From Haloferula sp. BvORR071 (lineage in GTDB: Bacteria; Verrucomicrobiota; Verrucomicrobiia; Verrucomicrobiales; Akkermansiaceae), in assembly GCF_000739615.1 (NCBI RefSeq), contig NZ_BATP01000003.1:496001-560000 (forward strand): a DNA stretch of 64,000 nucleotides, in the 5' to 3' direction. Shown here in pieces: positions 18,154-27,208 of this stretch. The notes beneath the pieces are model-generated. The model worked only from the letters and a program-made list of their open reading frames with translations, ran no database searches and was not told where the DNA came from. Each line of letters begins with the position of its first letter. Position 1 is the stretch's first letter. The translations under genes and the position numbers were made by a program.

Positions 18154-19377
18154 ATGAAAATCCTCAGCTCCCTCCTCCTGGCCCTCGCCGCCGCGGGCGG
18201 CAGTTGGATCGGCTACCTGGCTGGAGCTGGACCGGACCTGGCGGAAACGATGTGGGCAGCCCGGGAAAAGCCAACCACAACCCGCGAAGCGCGCCGCGAC
18301 ACCGGCCATCAGGCCCTTTCACGGCCCAACGCGACCGACGTCCTCCTGAAGCTCAAGTCCGGGGATCCCGGCGGCTCAAACCGCCTCCTACAAGCGAAGG
18401 CGTGGGAGGACGTCCGCACCTTCACGGCGGAGCAGTGTCGGGAAGGGCTAAGGGTGACTGGAACCGGCACGATCGAGGAGATGAGCCCGCCCGGAGCCGA
18501 GATGCTCTTCTTCCGCTGGGCCGAGGTCGATCCGCAGGCCGCAATGGGAGCTGCGATGGACCTTTCCAAGCCATTCAACCTGCAATACGCGAGAAGCGTC
18601 CTGGCCGCATGGTTCAAGAACGATCCCGAAGCGGCCTACCGCTGGAGCAAATCGGATCCGCGCATGGCGAAGAACCTGAGGACGGAGGAGATGATGGGAT
18701 CGGTCCTGCTTGGCGAGCCAGCGGAATCAGCCATGGCCAAGGCGATGCTGATGGGTGAAGGCGTGCGCGAGCGGGTGTTCTGCGTAAATGGGGCAATCGC
18801 CGGTTCCAGTGGGAAGGAGGAGCGAGATGCCTTCATCAAGAAACTTTCGAAGTTTGGAGAAGATGAACGCTACGCCGGGACGAGGCTACTCCTACGCTCC
18901 TGGGGGGCTCAGGAGCCGCGTGAGGTGCTCGATCATTGGGATGAATTCAGCTATCAGGACAGGCCGGGGGGCCGGCCAGTCAGGGACGAGATCCTAGGCC
19001 GTTGGGGAGCACGGCAACCCGCGGAGGCCATGACATGGCTTGATGAGAACCCGCTGCCGGATCGTCAAGCACGGCAACTCGACATCTATTCTCGCTGGGT
19101 AGAGCGCGATTCGGAGGCAGCGGGACAATGGCTGGAGGGTCGCGAGAATGCGGGAGACTACGCGGAGCTCTTGGTCAAGCAGGCCCTCTCCCAGGCCCTC
19201 AACAACACGATGGATCACTTCTCGTCCAAGCAGGTGACCGAACGGCGTGATGAACTGCTGCGCCGCCACTATCAGCTCTGGGAGAGGAAGCAACCCGAGG
19301 CGGCCACGGTGTGGCTGAATCAGCTCGATGCCGCCTCAGCGGACAAAATCCGAGGAGATGCGGATGAAGGCCGCTAA
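18154..19377 (+). CDS. Array family A protein, copy 3
   Basis: A 407-residue member diverged from A1/A2 but with the same order: signal/TM (about 3-22), linker, VRTFTAEQCREGL in place of the A motif IRGFTLEDVQAGL, then RWAEVDPQAAMGAA and W-x2-NDPEAAYRW. Later repeats are SWGAQEPREVLDHW and RWGARQPAEAMTWLDENP, and the C-terminus has W-x3-QPEAATVWL. The 186-bp leader contains TTGACA (18095-18100) but no good -10 at 17 bp. It overlaps B3 by 14 bp. It is intact although its partner B3 is not. Confidence 0.86.
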   Translation: MKILSSLLLALAAAGGSWIGYLAGAGPDLAETMWAAREKPTTTREARRDTGHQALSRPNATDVLLKLKSGDPGGSNRLLQAKAWEDVRTFTAEQCREGLRVTGTGTIEEMSPPGAEMLFFRWAEVDPQAAMGAAMDLSKPFNLQYARSVLAAWFKNDPEAAYRWSKSDPRMAKNLRTEEMMGSVLLGEPAESAMAKAMLMGEGVRERVFCVNGAIAGSSGKEERDAFIKKLSKFGEDERYAGTRLLLRSWGAQEPREVLDHWDEFSYQDRPGGRPVRDEILGRWGARQPAEAMTWLDENPLPDRQARQLDIYSRWVERDSEAAGQWLEGRENAGDYAELLVKQALSQALNNTMDHFSSKQVTERRDELLRRHYQLWERKQPEAATVWLNQLDAASADKIRGDADEGR

Positions 19378-20566
19378 CAAAGGTTCGCCATCACCCGGCA
19401 TGCCATGGGGCTGGGCGCCGCTCGTCGCCATCCTCGCTGGCTTGATCTCCTATGGAATTGGTTACGCGAAGCGCAAGACGCCACTGCCCCAGGCCTTCCA
19501 ATGGAGCAAGGTCTCCGAACATGAAACCGACCTATCATCTACCGGCGGCTCGCCCCCGAAGGGCGACCGCGCCGAGCACTTGATGCGGGTGCGAAAGCGA
19601 CTCTTGCATCTGTGGAGAACGTCGCCGGAGCCTTTCGCGGACTGGGAGCTTAAGCGGGAGACCTCGCGCCTGTTGGAAACCCTGAGCGCCGCCGAGCTGG
19701 AAGCATGGTTCAAAGAAAGAGACTATGGAATTGTCTACGCCGATGGGCTGCTCAAGCGGGAACTCCTCCGGGCCTGGGCCAGGAAGGATGGGCCTGGTGC
19801 CGTAATCGGCTCCTCCACCGGGTCTCGCCTTGGCGATAATTGCATCCCCGCATTCATCGCTTGGGGCGAAAAGGACCATGAGGCAGCGCTCCTCTGGCTG
19901 CGGGACGTGGTGCTGCCGCCGCCGCTCGAAAACGAGAAGAGCTCGATCCGCGTGAACTTCTTGTTGCAACTGGTCAAAGCGGACCTCGCCCGGGTGGAGC
20001 AGGAACTTCCCTTCATGGATGCCAGTGAGCGCAACAGCACGCTCCGTGCGCTTGCCCTCAATGCCCCGAACGATCCCGAGGCTCAAAATCGTCTTCGTGA
20101 ACTGGCCGCCCAATCCGCGGAACCAAGCGATGCCCTCAGGATCGAAAGCGACTTGCTGACGCGCATGGCCCAGACAGATCCGGCCGCGGCGCGGGCGCGT
20201 GTGGATGCCATGGAGTTGGAGCCGGCCCGCCGCGCCGTGGTGGAATGCGGCATATTGGAGGGTGCCGCACGGGATCATCCTGAAACGGCTTTCCCAGAGT
20301 GGCTCTCTCGCCATCCAGTGGACCAAGCAATCCCCGAGGAATTCTGGCCAACGCTCAACCAGAGCTTCACTTTTCAGCGCAAGGAGATGACGGCATGGAT
20401 GGACTCGCTGGAAGCCGGGCCGCTGCGCGATCAAATCTAGGAGCGCGGAACCCGCCTGATCGCATCTACCGGCGACTATGCGAAAGCCGCCAACTATGCC
20501 TTCAATATCCAGGATCCCTCCCGCCGCCACTCCGCCATGGAAGTGCTCAAGGTGATGTGGAGCTAG
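19364..20566 (+). pseudogene. Family B paralog, copy 3, interrupted by an in-frame amber codon
   Basis: From the ATG at 19364 (14-bp overlap with A3) the frame reads a B-type protein: TM near 18-32, DWELKRETSRLLETLSAAEL, and RAWARKDGPGAV as in B4. TAG stands at 20438-20440 after MTAWMDSLEAGPLRDQI. The same frame then continues 41 codons with ERGTRLIASTGDYAKAANYA and IQDPSRR, matching the B4 segment after GQLRD, and stops at 20564-20566. The continuation shows that the amber is a recent mutation, or else is read through. The final W-x-DP-AA-W repeat of other B proteins is missing, so a 3' deletion may also have occurred. Confidence 0.75.
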
Positions 20567-20912
20567 CGGGATCCCAGCAGAGCCAGCCAGGGGCTGGGTA
20601 GCTTGAGCCAAGAGGACCGGGCACAATGCTCGTCAAATAGCGATGACCAGGACGAGGATCAGGGTCGAAGGTTTGGCAAAGGTTCGCATGGGCAGATGGC
20701 AAGATCCCAATTCAAAAGCGGCCGTTAACGACCTTCCCCTTGATGGCATGGCATCTTGTTCCATACTGCAAGCCGTGGGGGAGGAAAACCCGCAGTTGAA
20801 AGACTACGTGCCCCGAGTCATCGAGGCCATGCAGGAAAAGCAAGATTACGCGGGTGAGAAGGTCCCTCCTCGACAGCGATGCAGCAACTCCAGTCGGCTG
20901 AGGACCCTTGCC
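20567..20912. other. Gap with a coding-like remnant
   Basis: There is no intact gene. A plus-strand frame from 20643 has plausible protein-like sequence in about 20745-20880 (ILQAVGEENPQLKDYVPRVI), then runs antisense into family K and loses character. It may be the leftover of a deleted array gene. No terminator hairpin with a T-run was found between these converging units. Confidence 0.4.
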
Positions 20913-22277
20913 TCATGGCTTGACCTCCACACGCACTTCCACCTCGCCGCCGCGCATGCGTTCATGGTCGGCAAGCACGCTCTGCCGGAGCTCGGGATCG
21001 GCGATGCGTCCAATCCACTCACCTGCCCGCTCGGGGTCCTTGCGCTCCATGTAGAAGTCCGCGAAGCCGGCAGCCATCCGCGCCTGCTGCTCGGGCGTCA
21101 GGCTACCCGCATGGGAGTCATACCAGACCTGCGCGCTCGCGGAGTCGCTGTGAAGCCAGATCCGGGCGGCATTCCGCATCGCCCCGGCTTCCACCCAACT
21201 CTCCTGCACTGCCAAGTCGAGCAGTTTCTCCGGCTCCTGTACCGACATCGCTTTTAGCAGAGGTCGATAGATCTCGGGATCGCCCTGGATCAGCCCCGGC
21301 CTGGTCTCCTGCAAGAGATCCCACACTCTGGCCGAGTAATTCCGTCCGATGCCGGCAATGACGCTCGATAGGAACTCCGCGCCCTCACCCGCGCGATCTG
21401 AGCCGAACAATCCTTCCGCAAAGGCCAATGCCTCGAGGATCCTGGCATCCCGTTCCGCCTCATTCTGGAAGGAGCTGCGGGCCGCAGGATAGTCGCCCAC
21501 GCCACTCGCCAATACCTTCAACAAGTCCGGCGAACCGTTCACAAAGGCCTCTGGATCGATCAGCCCCAGGCTATTCAAATTTTTGAGCCTGGCGCTGATG
21601 CCTTGATAGGCGGCTACTTTCTCGGTCGGATCGCTGAATGTTTCCACCTTGGCCATGTGAGCAGCGAGATCTTCACCCGCGCCGGTGCCGCCACTGAAGA
21701 TCCAGGGGAGCAGGCTATTGCGACGAGCTCCCGGCGGAATGTCCCGGGTCACCAAAGCCAAGACCTCATCCAACTTGCCAAGACTGACGCCCCGCCTCAC
21801 CGCCAGTTGCATCTCTTGGGTGAGGAACTCGCTGTCGTGACATTGCAGCAAAAGGCTCCAAACCTCCTCAAACTCTCCTGCCCCGAACTTCTGGATGTTG
21901 TCGTGAAGCTCAAATCCGTTCTTCTCCGCGACCGCCTTGCGCAACGCTACCAGGCCGGGTGATGCCGTGGCAGGATGCTTGCCGGCTTTTACAAGGGGAG
22001 GAGTCGTATCCTGCCGGGCACCTGTCTTAGCCGGAGACGAGGCCAGTGGAGGAAGCCTCTCGGAAGATTCAGCACCGTCTTCTTGGCGAGCTTCCCACAT
22101 CACAAACGCCACAAGCGCGAGCAGGATGCCTGCGAACCCGAAGGGCCATTTTGCCGACTGCATCATATGATTCCGTGCGGGTGATATCTGATAAAAGACA
22201 CCTTGGGCGGAAAATCCTTGGAAAAATTTCATGCGAATCAATCCAGCCTTTGCCGGCCGCTGCCTGCTCCGGATCAT
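20913..22277 (-). CDS. Array family K protein
   Basis: A protein of 454 residues if it starts at 22277, where ATGA overlaps the D2 stop; 417 or 416 residues if it starts at the ATG pair 22166/22163, which puts the TM (KWPFGFAGILLALVAFVMW) right at the N-terminus as in its relatives. The 37 extra codons look unlike coding sequence, so the true start is open. The helical body ends with MERKDPERAGEWIGRIADPE, the C-terminal motif also seen in B and D. It is the third gene of the C2-D2-K operon and has no second copy in the window. Function unknown. Confidence 0.83.
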   Translation of the reverse strand: MIRSRQRPAKAGLIRMKFFQGFSAQGVFYQISPARNHMMQSAKWPFGFAGILLALVAFVMWEARQEDGAESSERLPPLASSPAKTGARQDTTPPLVKAGKHPATASPGLVALRKAVAEKNGFELHDNIQKFGAGEFEEVWSLLLQCHDSEFLTQEMQLAVRRGVSLGKLDEVLALVTRDIPPGARRNSLLPWIFSGGTGAGEDLAAHMAKVETFSDPTEKVAAYQGISARLKNLNSLGLIDPEAFVNGSPDLLKVLASGVGDYPAARSSFQNEAERDARILEALAFAEGLFGSDRAGEGAEFLSSVIAGIGRNYSARVWDLLQETRPGLIQGDPEIYRPLLKAMSVQEPEKLLDLAVQESWVEAGAMRNAARIWLHSDSASAQVWYDSHAGSLTPEQQARMAAGFADFYMERKDPERAGEWIGRIADPELRQSVLADHERMRGGEVEVRVEVKP

Positions 22278-23584
22278 TCATCAGGATCCGTCCATTCCAG
22301 CTCCCGCCCCCGGACCTGAAGCATACCTTCGGCCGACTTCTTCGTCGCAGGATCGGTGATCTGCCCGTAAGCCCACCGGAAGTTTTCCATGGAATGATGC
22401 GAGTCCAGAGCCAGCCTGGAAAACTGGAGCAGAGCGCGTTTCTTCCGCCAATCATCCGAATCCATGCCGGAGATCCACTCCTTGGCCGCCTCTGGATCGT
22501 CACGGAGGAGCCCAGCCACAGCTCCGTCAAAAATGCGCTGCGTCTCGGACCGCTCCGGTAGCTTCATCGCCCACTCGGCCTTCTCCTTGGGGTCCATCTC
22601 GTATTCGTCGAGCTTCCCAGCCCCGAGGGTCGCGACCACACCCCATTCTCCTTTCTCCATCGCAAGATCAAGCGCTGGAATCAAAGCAGGCGAATCGGGA
22701 TACAACTGGGCAAATAGAGAGTTCAAAGCCTGCTGCCTGGCATTTTCCGGCAAAGCAGACCACTGAGCCTCCATGGTAGCTCGATCCGCTTCCCGGAGAC
22801 TCGCTGCCCACGCAAACTGCGCTGCTATCTTCTCGCGCCCTGAGGACATCGCGGTCCACTTCTCACGCAGTGCATTGCTATCGCCGCCTGTCGGCATCGC
22901 ATTGCAGGCCATCATCAGCCATTGGAAATTCTCCTGGCTTGGCGGGAGACTCGTGAGCTTTTCGACGATCTGGTCGAGGCTTCCCGGTTTCTGCCCAGCC
23001 CCGACCAGCGCGGAGGACACGGCCTCGCGCAGCAGTCCACGCGGCATTTCACCGAGCATCGAGACCACCAGCACCGGATCCGAATACGCGACCGAATTGA
23101 TCCACTCCCGCAGGATGATCTGTGCGCCCGGATCATAGCGGCCGCTCTGAATGAGCTTCCAGGCGCCGAGCGGATCTTTCCAGAAGGCTTTTTGGAATGC
23201 ACCTAGCAGAGGATGCTCATTGGTTCCTTTCAGATCGTCGTCCCAGGCTTCTGCCATCACGGCATCAAGAGCCGCGGCGAGATCCACTTGGGCCCATTCT
23301 TCAAGAAGCTCCCTCTGCTTCTTCAGGCGTTCCTCCACGGTTTGATCGCCTGCGCGGAGCTGACGCCAGGCTTCGCGGAACTGCTCTGATCGGCTTCCGC
23401 CAGTTGCCCGCTTGGCCACCGACTCCGGGTGAAGTTGGGTCTGAAGATGGGAGTCGAGCTGCGTTGTTCCGGGAGAGTTCGGGGCTTGGTTTCCATCCGC
23501 ATTCGGACCAACCGCTATCACCGCGAAAGCAATGCCGGCCGCCAAGGCCGCGAGGTGGCTCAGGATGAGGGTGCTCCGTTTCAT
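22274..23584 (-). CDS. Array family D protein, copy 2
   Basis: A 436-residue protein with the start MKRSTLILSHLAALAAGIAF giving a clean basic-plus-hydrophobic signal anchor. D-family blocks are RELLEEWAQVDLAAALDAVM, AEAWDDD, then PLGAWKLIQSGRY and VVSMLGEMPRGLLREAV. The last corresponds to VISMLGELPPSLREYAI in D3. The C-terminal ITDPATKKSAEGML is the D form of the shared C-terminal motif. The ATG is 1 bp after the C2 stop and its own stop overlaps the K frame, so three proteins are likely made from one mRNA. Confidence 0.87.
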   Translation of the reverse strand: MKRSTLILSHLAALAAGIAFAVIAVGPNADGNQAPNSPGTTQLDSHLQTQLHPESVAKRATGGSRSEQFREAWRQLRAGDQTVEERLKKQRELLEEWAQVDLAAALDAVMAEAWDDDLKGTNEHPLLGAFQKAFWKDPLGAWKLIQSGRYDPGAQIILREWINSVAYSDPVLVVSMLGEMPRGLLREAVSSALVGAGQKPGSLDQIVEKLTSLPPSQENFQWLMMACNAMPTGGDSNALREKWTAMSSGREKIAAQFAWAASLREADRATMEAQWSALPENARQQALNSLFAQLYPDSPALIPALDLAMEKGEWGVVATLGAGKLDEYEMDPKEKAEWAMKLPERSETQRIFDGAVAGLLRDDPEAAKEWISGMDSDDWRKKRALLQFSRLALDSHHSMENFRWAYGQITDPATKKSAEGMLQVRGRELEWTDPDE

Positions 23585-23585
23585 C

Positions 23586-25076
23586 TCATTTCCCGCCTTG
23601 AGTTGCCGATGCCCACAGCTCGCGGAGCTTGGGGTCCTTCACTTCGTCGATGAGTTCCTTCGCTGAGTCGTCTTGGCCTTCCTCGGAGAAGGACGTGGCC
23701 AAACCATACAGCCCCATGTCGCGGTCAGGGCCCGCCGGCAAGCCCCGGATCCATGCCGTGTAGCCGTCGCCCATACGCTCGTAGTTCAGCGACGAATTGC
23801 TGAGCCACGCATCCAAGCGTCCCTGCCAAAGCTCGGGCGAATCGGCCGGCACCAAGGACATCGCCTTCAGGAAAATGTCCGGGTCGATATTCTTGAGCGA
23901 ATGGCTCCCCGCTTCGAGCATCAGCTTGTAGCGATCCTCTTCGCCAAGGCCCTTGAGCAGCTCTTGGGCTTTCACCGGATCTTCCTCCACCAACTGGAAA
24001 TAGACATGCTTCCTCAGTTCCGCCGGATCCTCCGCAGCGAAAGCGGGCAATCTCTTGCTCACCACAGCGAGGATCTCCTCCACGCCTGCTTCGCCACGGC
24101 GGAAGGCATAGCGCCAGTCCCTTCCTTCGTTCAGAACATCGTTCACATCGTGACCCGCGATGAATTCCGGAGCCGAGTCTCCCATGCGCTCTTTCAAGAA
24201 GTTCGCCCGCTCTTCAATGCTGAGATCGCGCTGCTGGAGGATCTTCGTCATGAAATCCTGATTGGAACGCAGGGCGGCTCGCAAGTCCTCCGGGACCGTG
24301 TCATCTCCCATGACCCGCCACACCCAACGCGCCAAGTCCGCCGAGGGCATGGTTCCACCCAGTCCCGTCAGCAAGCCAGGACGCTTCTCCTCCGTGGCGA
24401 GTTTCAGCAATTCATTCAGGCGGGCGACCGGCCAACTGCTTCCTATCGCGGCATCGAAGTACTGCCGATTCCCGCCATCGACCAGCTTCGCCAATTCGGC
24501 GTAGGCAGTTGGATCCGGATTCGCGCCAAAAGCCCGTGCCACTTGCAGCTTCGCATAGAAGCCATCGAATACCGATTGTCCCATGACCTGCAATCCGGCG
24601 CGCCAGCCCTTGCTCTCCAGAAAGCGCGCAAATGCCAACATCCCGTGGCGTGTGAAAGCCTCCTCATTGAGCTTGGACTTGCCCGAGCCCGCCCAGCGGA
24701 AGGCAGCGAGGAGATCCTGCTCCATCCACAGATAAAGGAGCTTCGTCACCTCAGGCGATGGCGGGCCCGCCCCGAACTCACCGGTCGCCCACTCTCGCAT
24801 CGCATCCTCCAAGGCGGCGGGAATGTCGGCGGGAGCTGCAAGAGCGGAGAATCGCCGCTCGAATTCCTTGGCTGCGAGTTGGGGGTTGCCATCCGGTGTC
24901 TCCTTCTGGGTGGCAGCGGGAGTTCCCATGCGTTCACTGGCTTTCGCTGGCGCTTCCGCAGCTTGAAGCTCGTTGGCGTCCCGGCGATCCAATGCCAGCC
25001 GGCCACCCCACCATCCCAGAGCCAAAACCCCTAGGTGGCTTGCAAGCACCACCAGCCGGGCCCGCATCTTTGTCAT
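23586..25076 (-). CDS. Array family C protein, copy 2
   Basis: A 496-residue protein starting at ATG 25076, with AGGT eight bases upstream; a second Met three codons in is possible. The TM is LVVLASHLGVLALGWWGG. The family signature is GRDWRYAFRRGEAGVEEI, followed by FQLVEEDPVKAQELLKGL. KNIDPDIFLKAMSLVPADSP matches GNIDPNQFLTALGKIPTDTP of C3. The middle W-x3-DLLAAFRW is a degenerate form of the array repeat. It is first in the C2-D2-K operon and divergent from M1 across 163 bp. Confidence 0.87.
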   Translation of the reverse strand: MTKMRARLVVLASHLGVLALGWWGGRLALDRRDANELQAAEAPAKASERMGTPAATQKETPDGNPQLAAKEFERRFSALAAPADIPAALEDAMREWATGEFGAGPPSPEVTKLLYLWMEQDLLAAFRWAGSGKSKLNEEAFTRHGMLAFARFLESKGWRAGLQVMGQSVFDGFYAKLQVARAFGANPDPTAYAELAKLVDGGNRQYFDAAIGSSWPVARLNELLKLATEEKRPGLLTGLGGTMPSADLARWVWRVMGDDTVPEDLRAALRSNQDFMTKILQQRDLSIEERANFLKERMGDSAPEFIAGHDVNDVLNEGRDWRYAFRRGEAGVEEILAVVSKRLPAFAAEDPAELRKHVYFQLVEEDPVKAQELLKGLGEEDRYKLMLEAGSHSLKNIDPDIFLKAMSLVPADSPELWQGRLDAWLSNSSLNYERMGDGYTAWIRGLPAGPDRDMGLYGLATSFSEEGQDDSAKELIDEVKDPKLRELWASATQGGK

Positions 25077-25239
25077 GGCTACCTAATGGAGAGTTAGGTC
25101 GCCTCCAGCAAGCAGAGGCTGGCTCTTTCTCCATTTTTCTCAGGGCCTCCTGTCCTAACTGAAGCATCCCAACACCACGGAAAAAAAAGCGGGCCGCCCG
25201 CAGAGGATTTATCTAGAAGCGGGACACTCCTGGACCTGC

Positions 25240-25917
25240 ATGAGCAAGCGAACACGCCCACCTCTATTTCCGCGCCTCTTGTCCTTGTGGCTCGGCCTGC
25301 CGGTGCTGATCTTCTTCCTCTGGGCCTGGCGCGATTCCATGGTTCACTCGTTCGCGTTCAATCTGAAGCACGGCAAGACCTTCGTCATGGCCTGGCCGCC
25401 TCTTGAGCGCATGCCAAGCCCGGCGACGCCCTCCGTACCGCTCGCCTACGAACCGAACCTTGATCTTCCCTCCCTCGACGTCCCGGCATGGGAGGAGTTC
25501 GGGAAGGAGGTGGCCTACTTTAATTCGAGCATTCCCGAGGACAAACGCATGCCGCTCGCTCCCCACCGGCCTCTTGAGCTGCGGCCCGACGATCTCTACC
25601 GCAATTCCAATCGCACCGCGATGCAGCCCTATCTCGGGCTTGGCAGTGCTGAAGGAGTCGTTTGGTTCTCTTCTTGGATCGCCCCGGACTTCCCGAAGAC
25701 ACCGGAATGGACCTACCTCCACAAGTTCTCGGGTGCTCCTTGGTTCGCCGCCTTGGAGTGGACGCACAACGAGCAATTCCAAATCCACAGCCTGCGCATT
25801 CCCTACTGGGCAATCGTTTCCGCCTATACCTTGGGCTGGTTTGCCTTCTTGGCTTGGAGGCGGCGGCGGCTCAGGAAGCAACTGTCGCTCATGTCGCAGG
25901 ACGCCCCGTCATCCTGA
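25240..25917 (+). CDS. Family M two-TM protein, copy 1
   Basis: A 225-residue protein with TM1 at about 13-31 (WLGLPVLIFFLWAWRDSM) and TM2 near 190-208 (IPYWAIVSAYTLGWFAFLAW), followed by a very basic tail. Between them lies a ~150-residue, Pro/Trp-rich, probably periplasmic domain. The two ends match M2 (38318-38734), whose middle is much shorter, so the membrane helices are conserved and the loop varies. It precedes the A4-B4 unit by 85 bp on the same strand. Build suggests a membrane partner; no enzyme motif is visible. Confidence 0.82.
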   Translation: MSKRTRPPLFPRLLSLWLGLPVLIFFLWAWRDSMVHSFAFNLKHGKTFVMAWPPLERMPSPATPSVPLAYEPNLDLPSLDVPAWEEFGKEVAYFNSSIPEDKRMPLAPHRPLELRPDDLYRNSNRTAMQPYLGLGSAEGVVWFSSWIAPDFPKTPEWTYLHKFSGAPWFAALEWTHNEQFQIHSLRIPYWAIVSAYTLGWFAFLAWRRRRLRKQLSLMSQDAPSS

Positions 25918-26002
25918 GATGGCTCGGGGGAAGATAATGATACCTGTCCCGATGACTTGACCACCGGGGCCGGACTTTCCATAAAGGTTATGGACTTGTC
26001 CC

Positions 26003-27208
26003 GTGTTGTTCTCCCGGCCGTATCTTCTTTTTCTTCTCGGCGGAGTCCTCCTTTGCGGGTGGGCGGGCAGCCGTCTGCACCCGACTCAGCCCGCCCCCTC
26101 CGTTCCGGCCGGAAAGGACAAGCGAATGCCCGACTCCACCCCGGCACGGCAGGACATTGGCACCCGCAGCGCTGAGAAGGACATCCCCACGCTCGTGCGG
26201 GACCTTATCGCGAGCTTCCCGAAAGACCCGGGGAACACCCCGCACTTCGAAGCATGGGACCACATCCGCGGCTTCTCTCTGAAGCAAGTCCAAGAGGCGC
26301 TGCAGATTGCCGGCGAACCGCTGGGAAATAATCCCGAAAACCTCGTCGCTTCCATGCTGCTCAACCGATGGGGTGAGTTGGAGCCCGAGGCTGCGCTCGG
26401 CTCCCTTGCGGGGCGGAGGCACGACAACAAGGAGGGCCTTGTCATGAATCTCGTCGGGGCTTGGATTCAAAGGGATCCGGACGCCGCCATCCGCTGGGCG
26501 CAGGCGCATCCGGAGGAAATCGAGATGGCAAGGATTCACCGCATGCGCGCGGCCACGATCTTGGGACAGCCTCCCGCCGCCGCGCTCGCCGAAGCCCGCC
26601 AACTGCCCCCTGAGGTCCGGCAACATGTGGTTGGCATGCTTGCCCAAACCATGATGGAGAGCGAGCAGGACCGGACGCGCTGCTTTGAGCTGTTAGCCGG
26701 CATGGCTGAGAGCGATCGCCTCCACGCCGCGGAAACCATGGTGAAAACCATGACCCGGCGGTCTGCCCGCGAGGCGCTTGATCTGCTGGAGACGCTGCCG
26801 ATGAGCGAGGAAGCACGGCAAAGGGCCATGACCTCGACTGTCACGAGCTACGCCCGGCAGATGCCGGGCGAGGCAATTGAATGGCTGGCAAGCCAGTCCG
26901 GTATCGGAGGCAAGGAGCTACGAGGCTCTACCTTCAACGATTGGGGCAGCCAGAATGCAGCCGCCGCGGACGCGTGGCTAGAGAAGCAAGCGGAGCCGGC
27001 CTCGATCCTCGCGGCGGCATTGGAAGCGGCTAATCTCAAGATGCTCTCCAGCAATGTCGAAACGACGTCGCGGACGCTTCAAGGGGAGCGCATGCGGTCC
27101 TACTACCTCCGCTGGCAGGCACTCGAACCGGAGCCCGCGGCACGCTGGTTGGAAAAACTGCCGTCCGACGTTTCGGAATTCATCATCCCGGAGCTGCACG
27201 ATGAATAG
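26003..27208 (+). CDS. Array family A protein, copy 4
   Basis: A 401-residue protein with a probable GTG start at 26003, since the hydrophobic segment LLFLLGGVLLCGWAG follows directly and no in-frame ATG fits. The A-type block is IRGFSLKQVQEALQIAG, followed by RWGELEPEAALGSLAG and W-x2-RDPDAAIRWAQ. Further motifs are SAREALDLLETLP, AIEWLASQS and W-x3-EPEPAARWLEKLPSDV at the C-terminus. The stop overlaps the B4 start by 8 bp, shorter than the 14 bp in the other three units. It may be cotranscribed with M1. Confidence 0.85.
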   Translation: MLFSRPYLLFLLGGVLLCGWAGSRLHPTQPAPSVPAGKDKRMPDSTPARQDIGTRSAEKDIPTLVRDLIASFPKDPGNTPHFEAWDHIRGFSLKQVQEALQIAGEPLGNNPENLVASMLLNRWGELEPEAALGSLAGRRHDNKEGLVMNLVGAWIQRDPDAAIRWAQAHPEEIEMARIHRMRAATILGQPPAAALAEARQLPPEVRQHVVGMLAQTMMESEQDRTRCFELLAGMAESDRLHAAETMVKTMTRRSAREALDLLETLPMSEEARQRAMTSTVTSYARQMPGEAIEWLASQSGIGGKELRGSTFNDWGSQNAAAADAWLEKQAEPASILAAALEAANLKMLSSNVETTSRTLQGERMRSYYLRWQALEPEPAARWLEKLPSDVSEFIIPELHDE

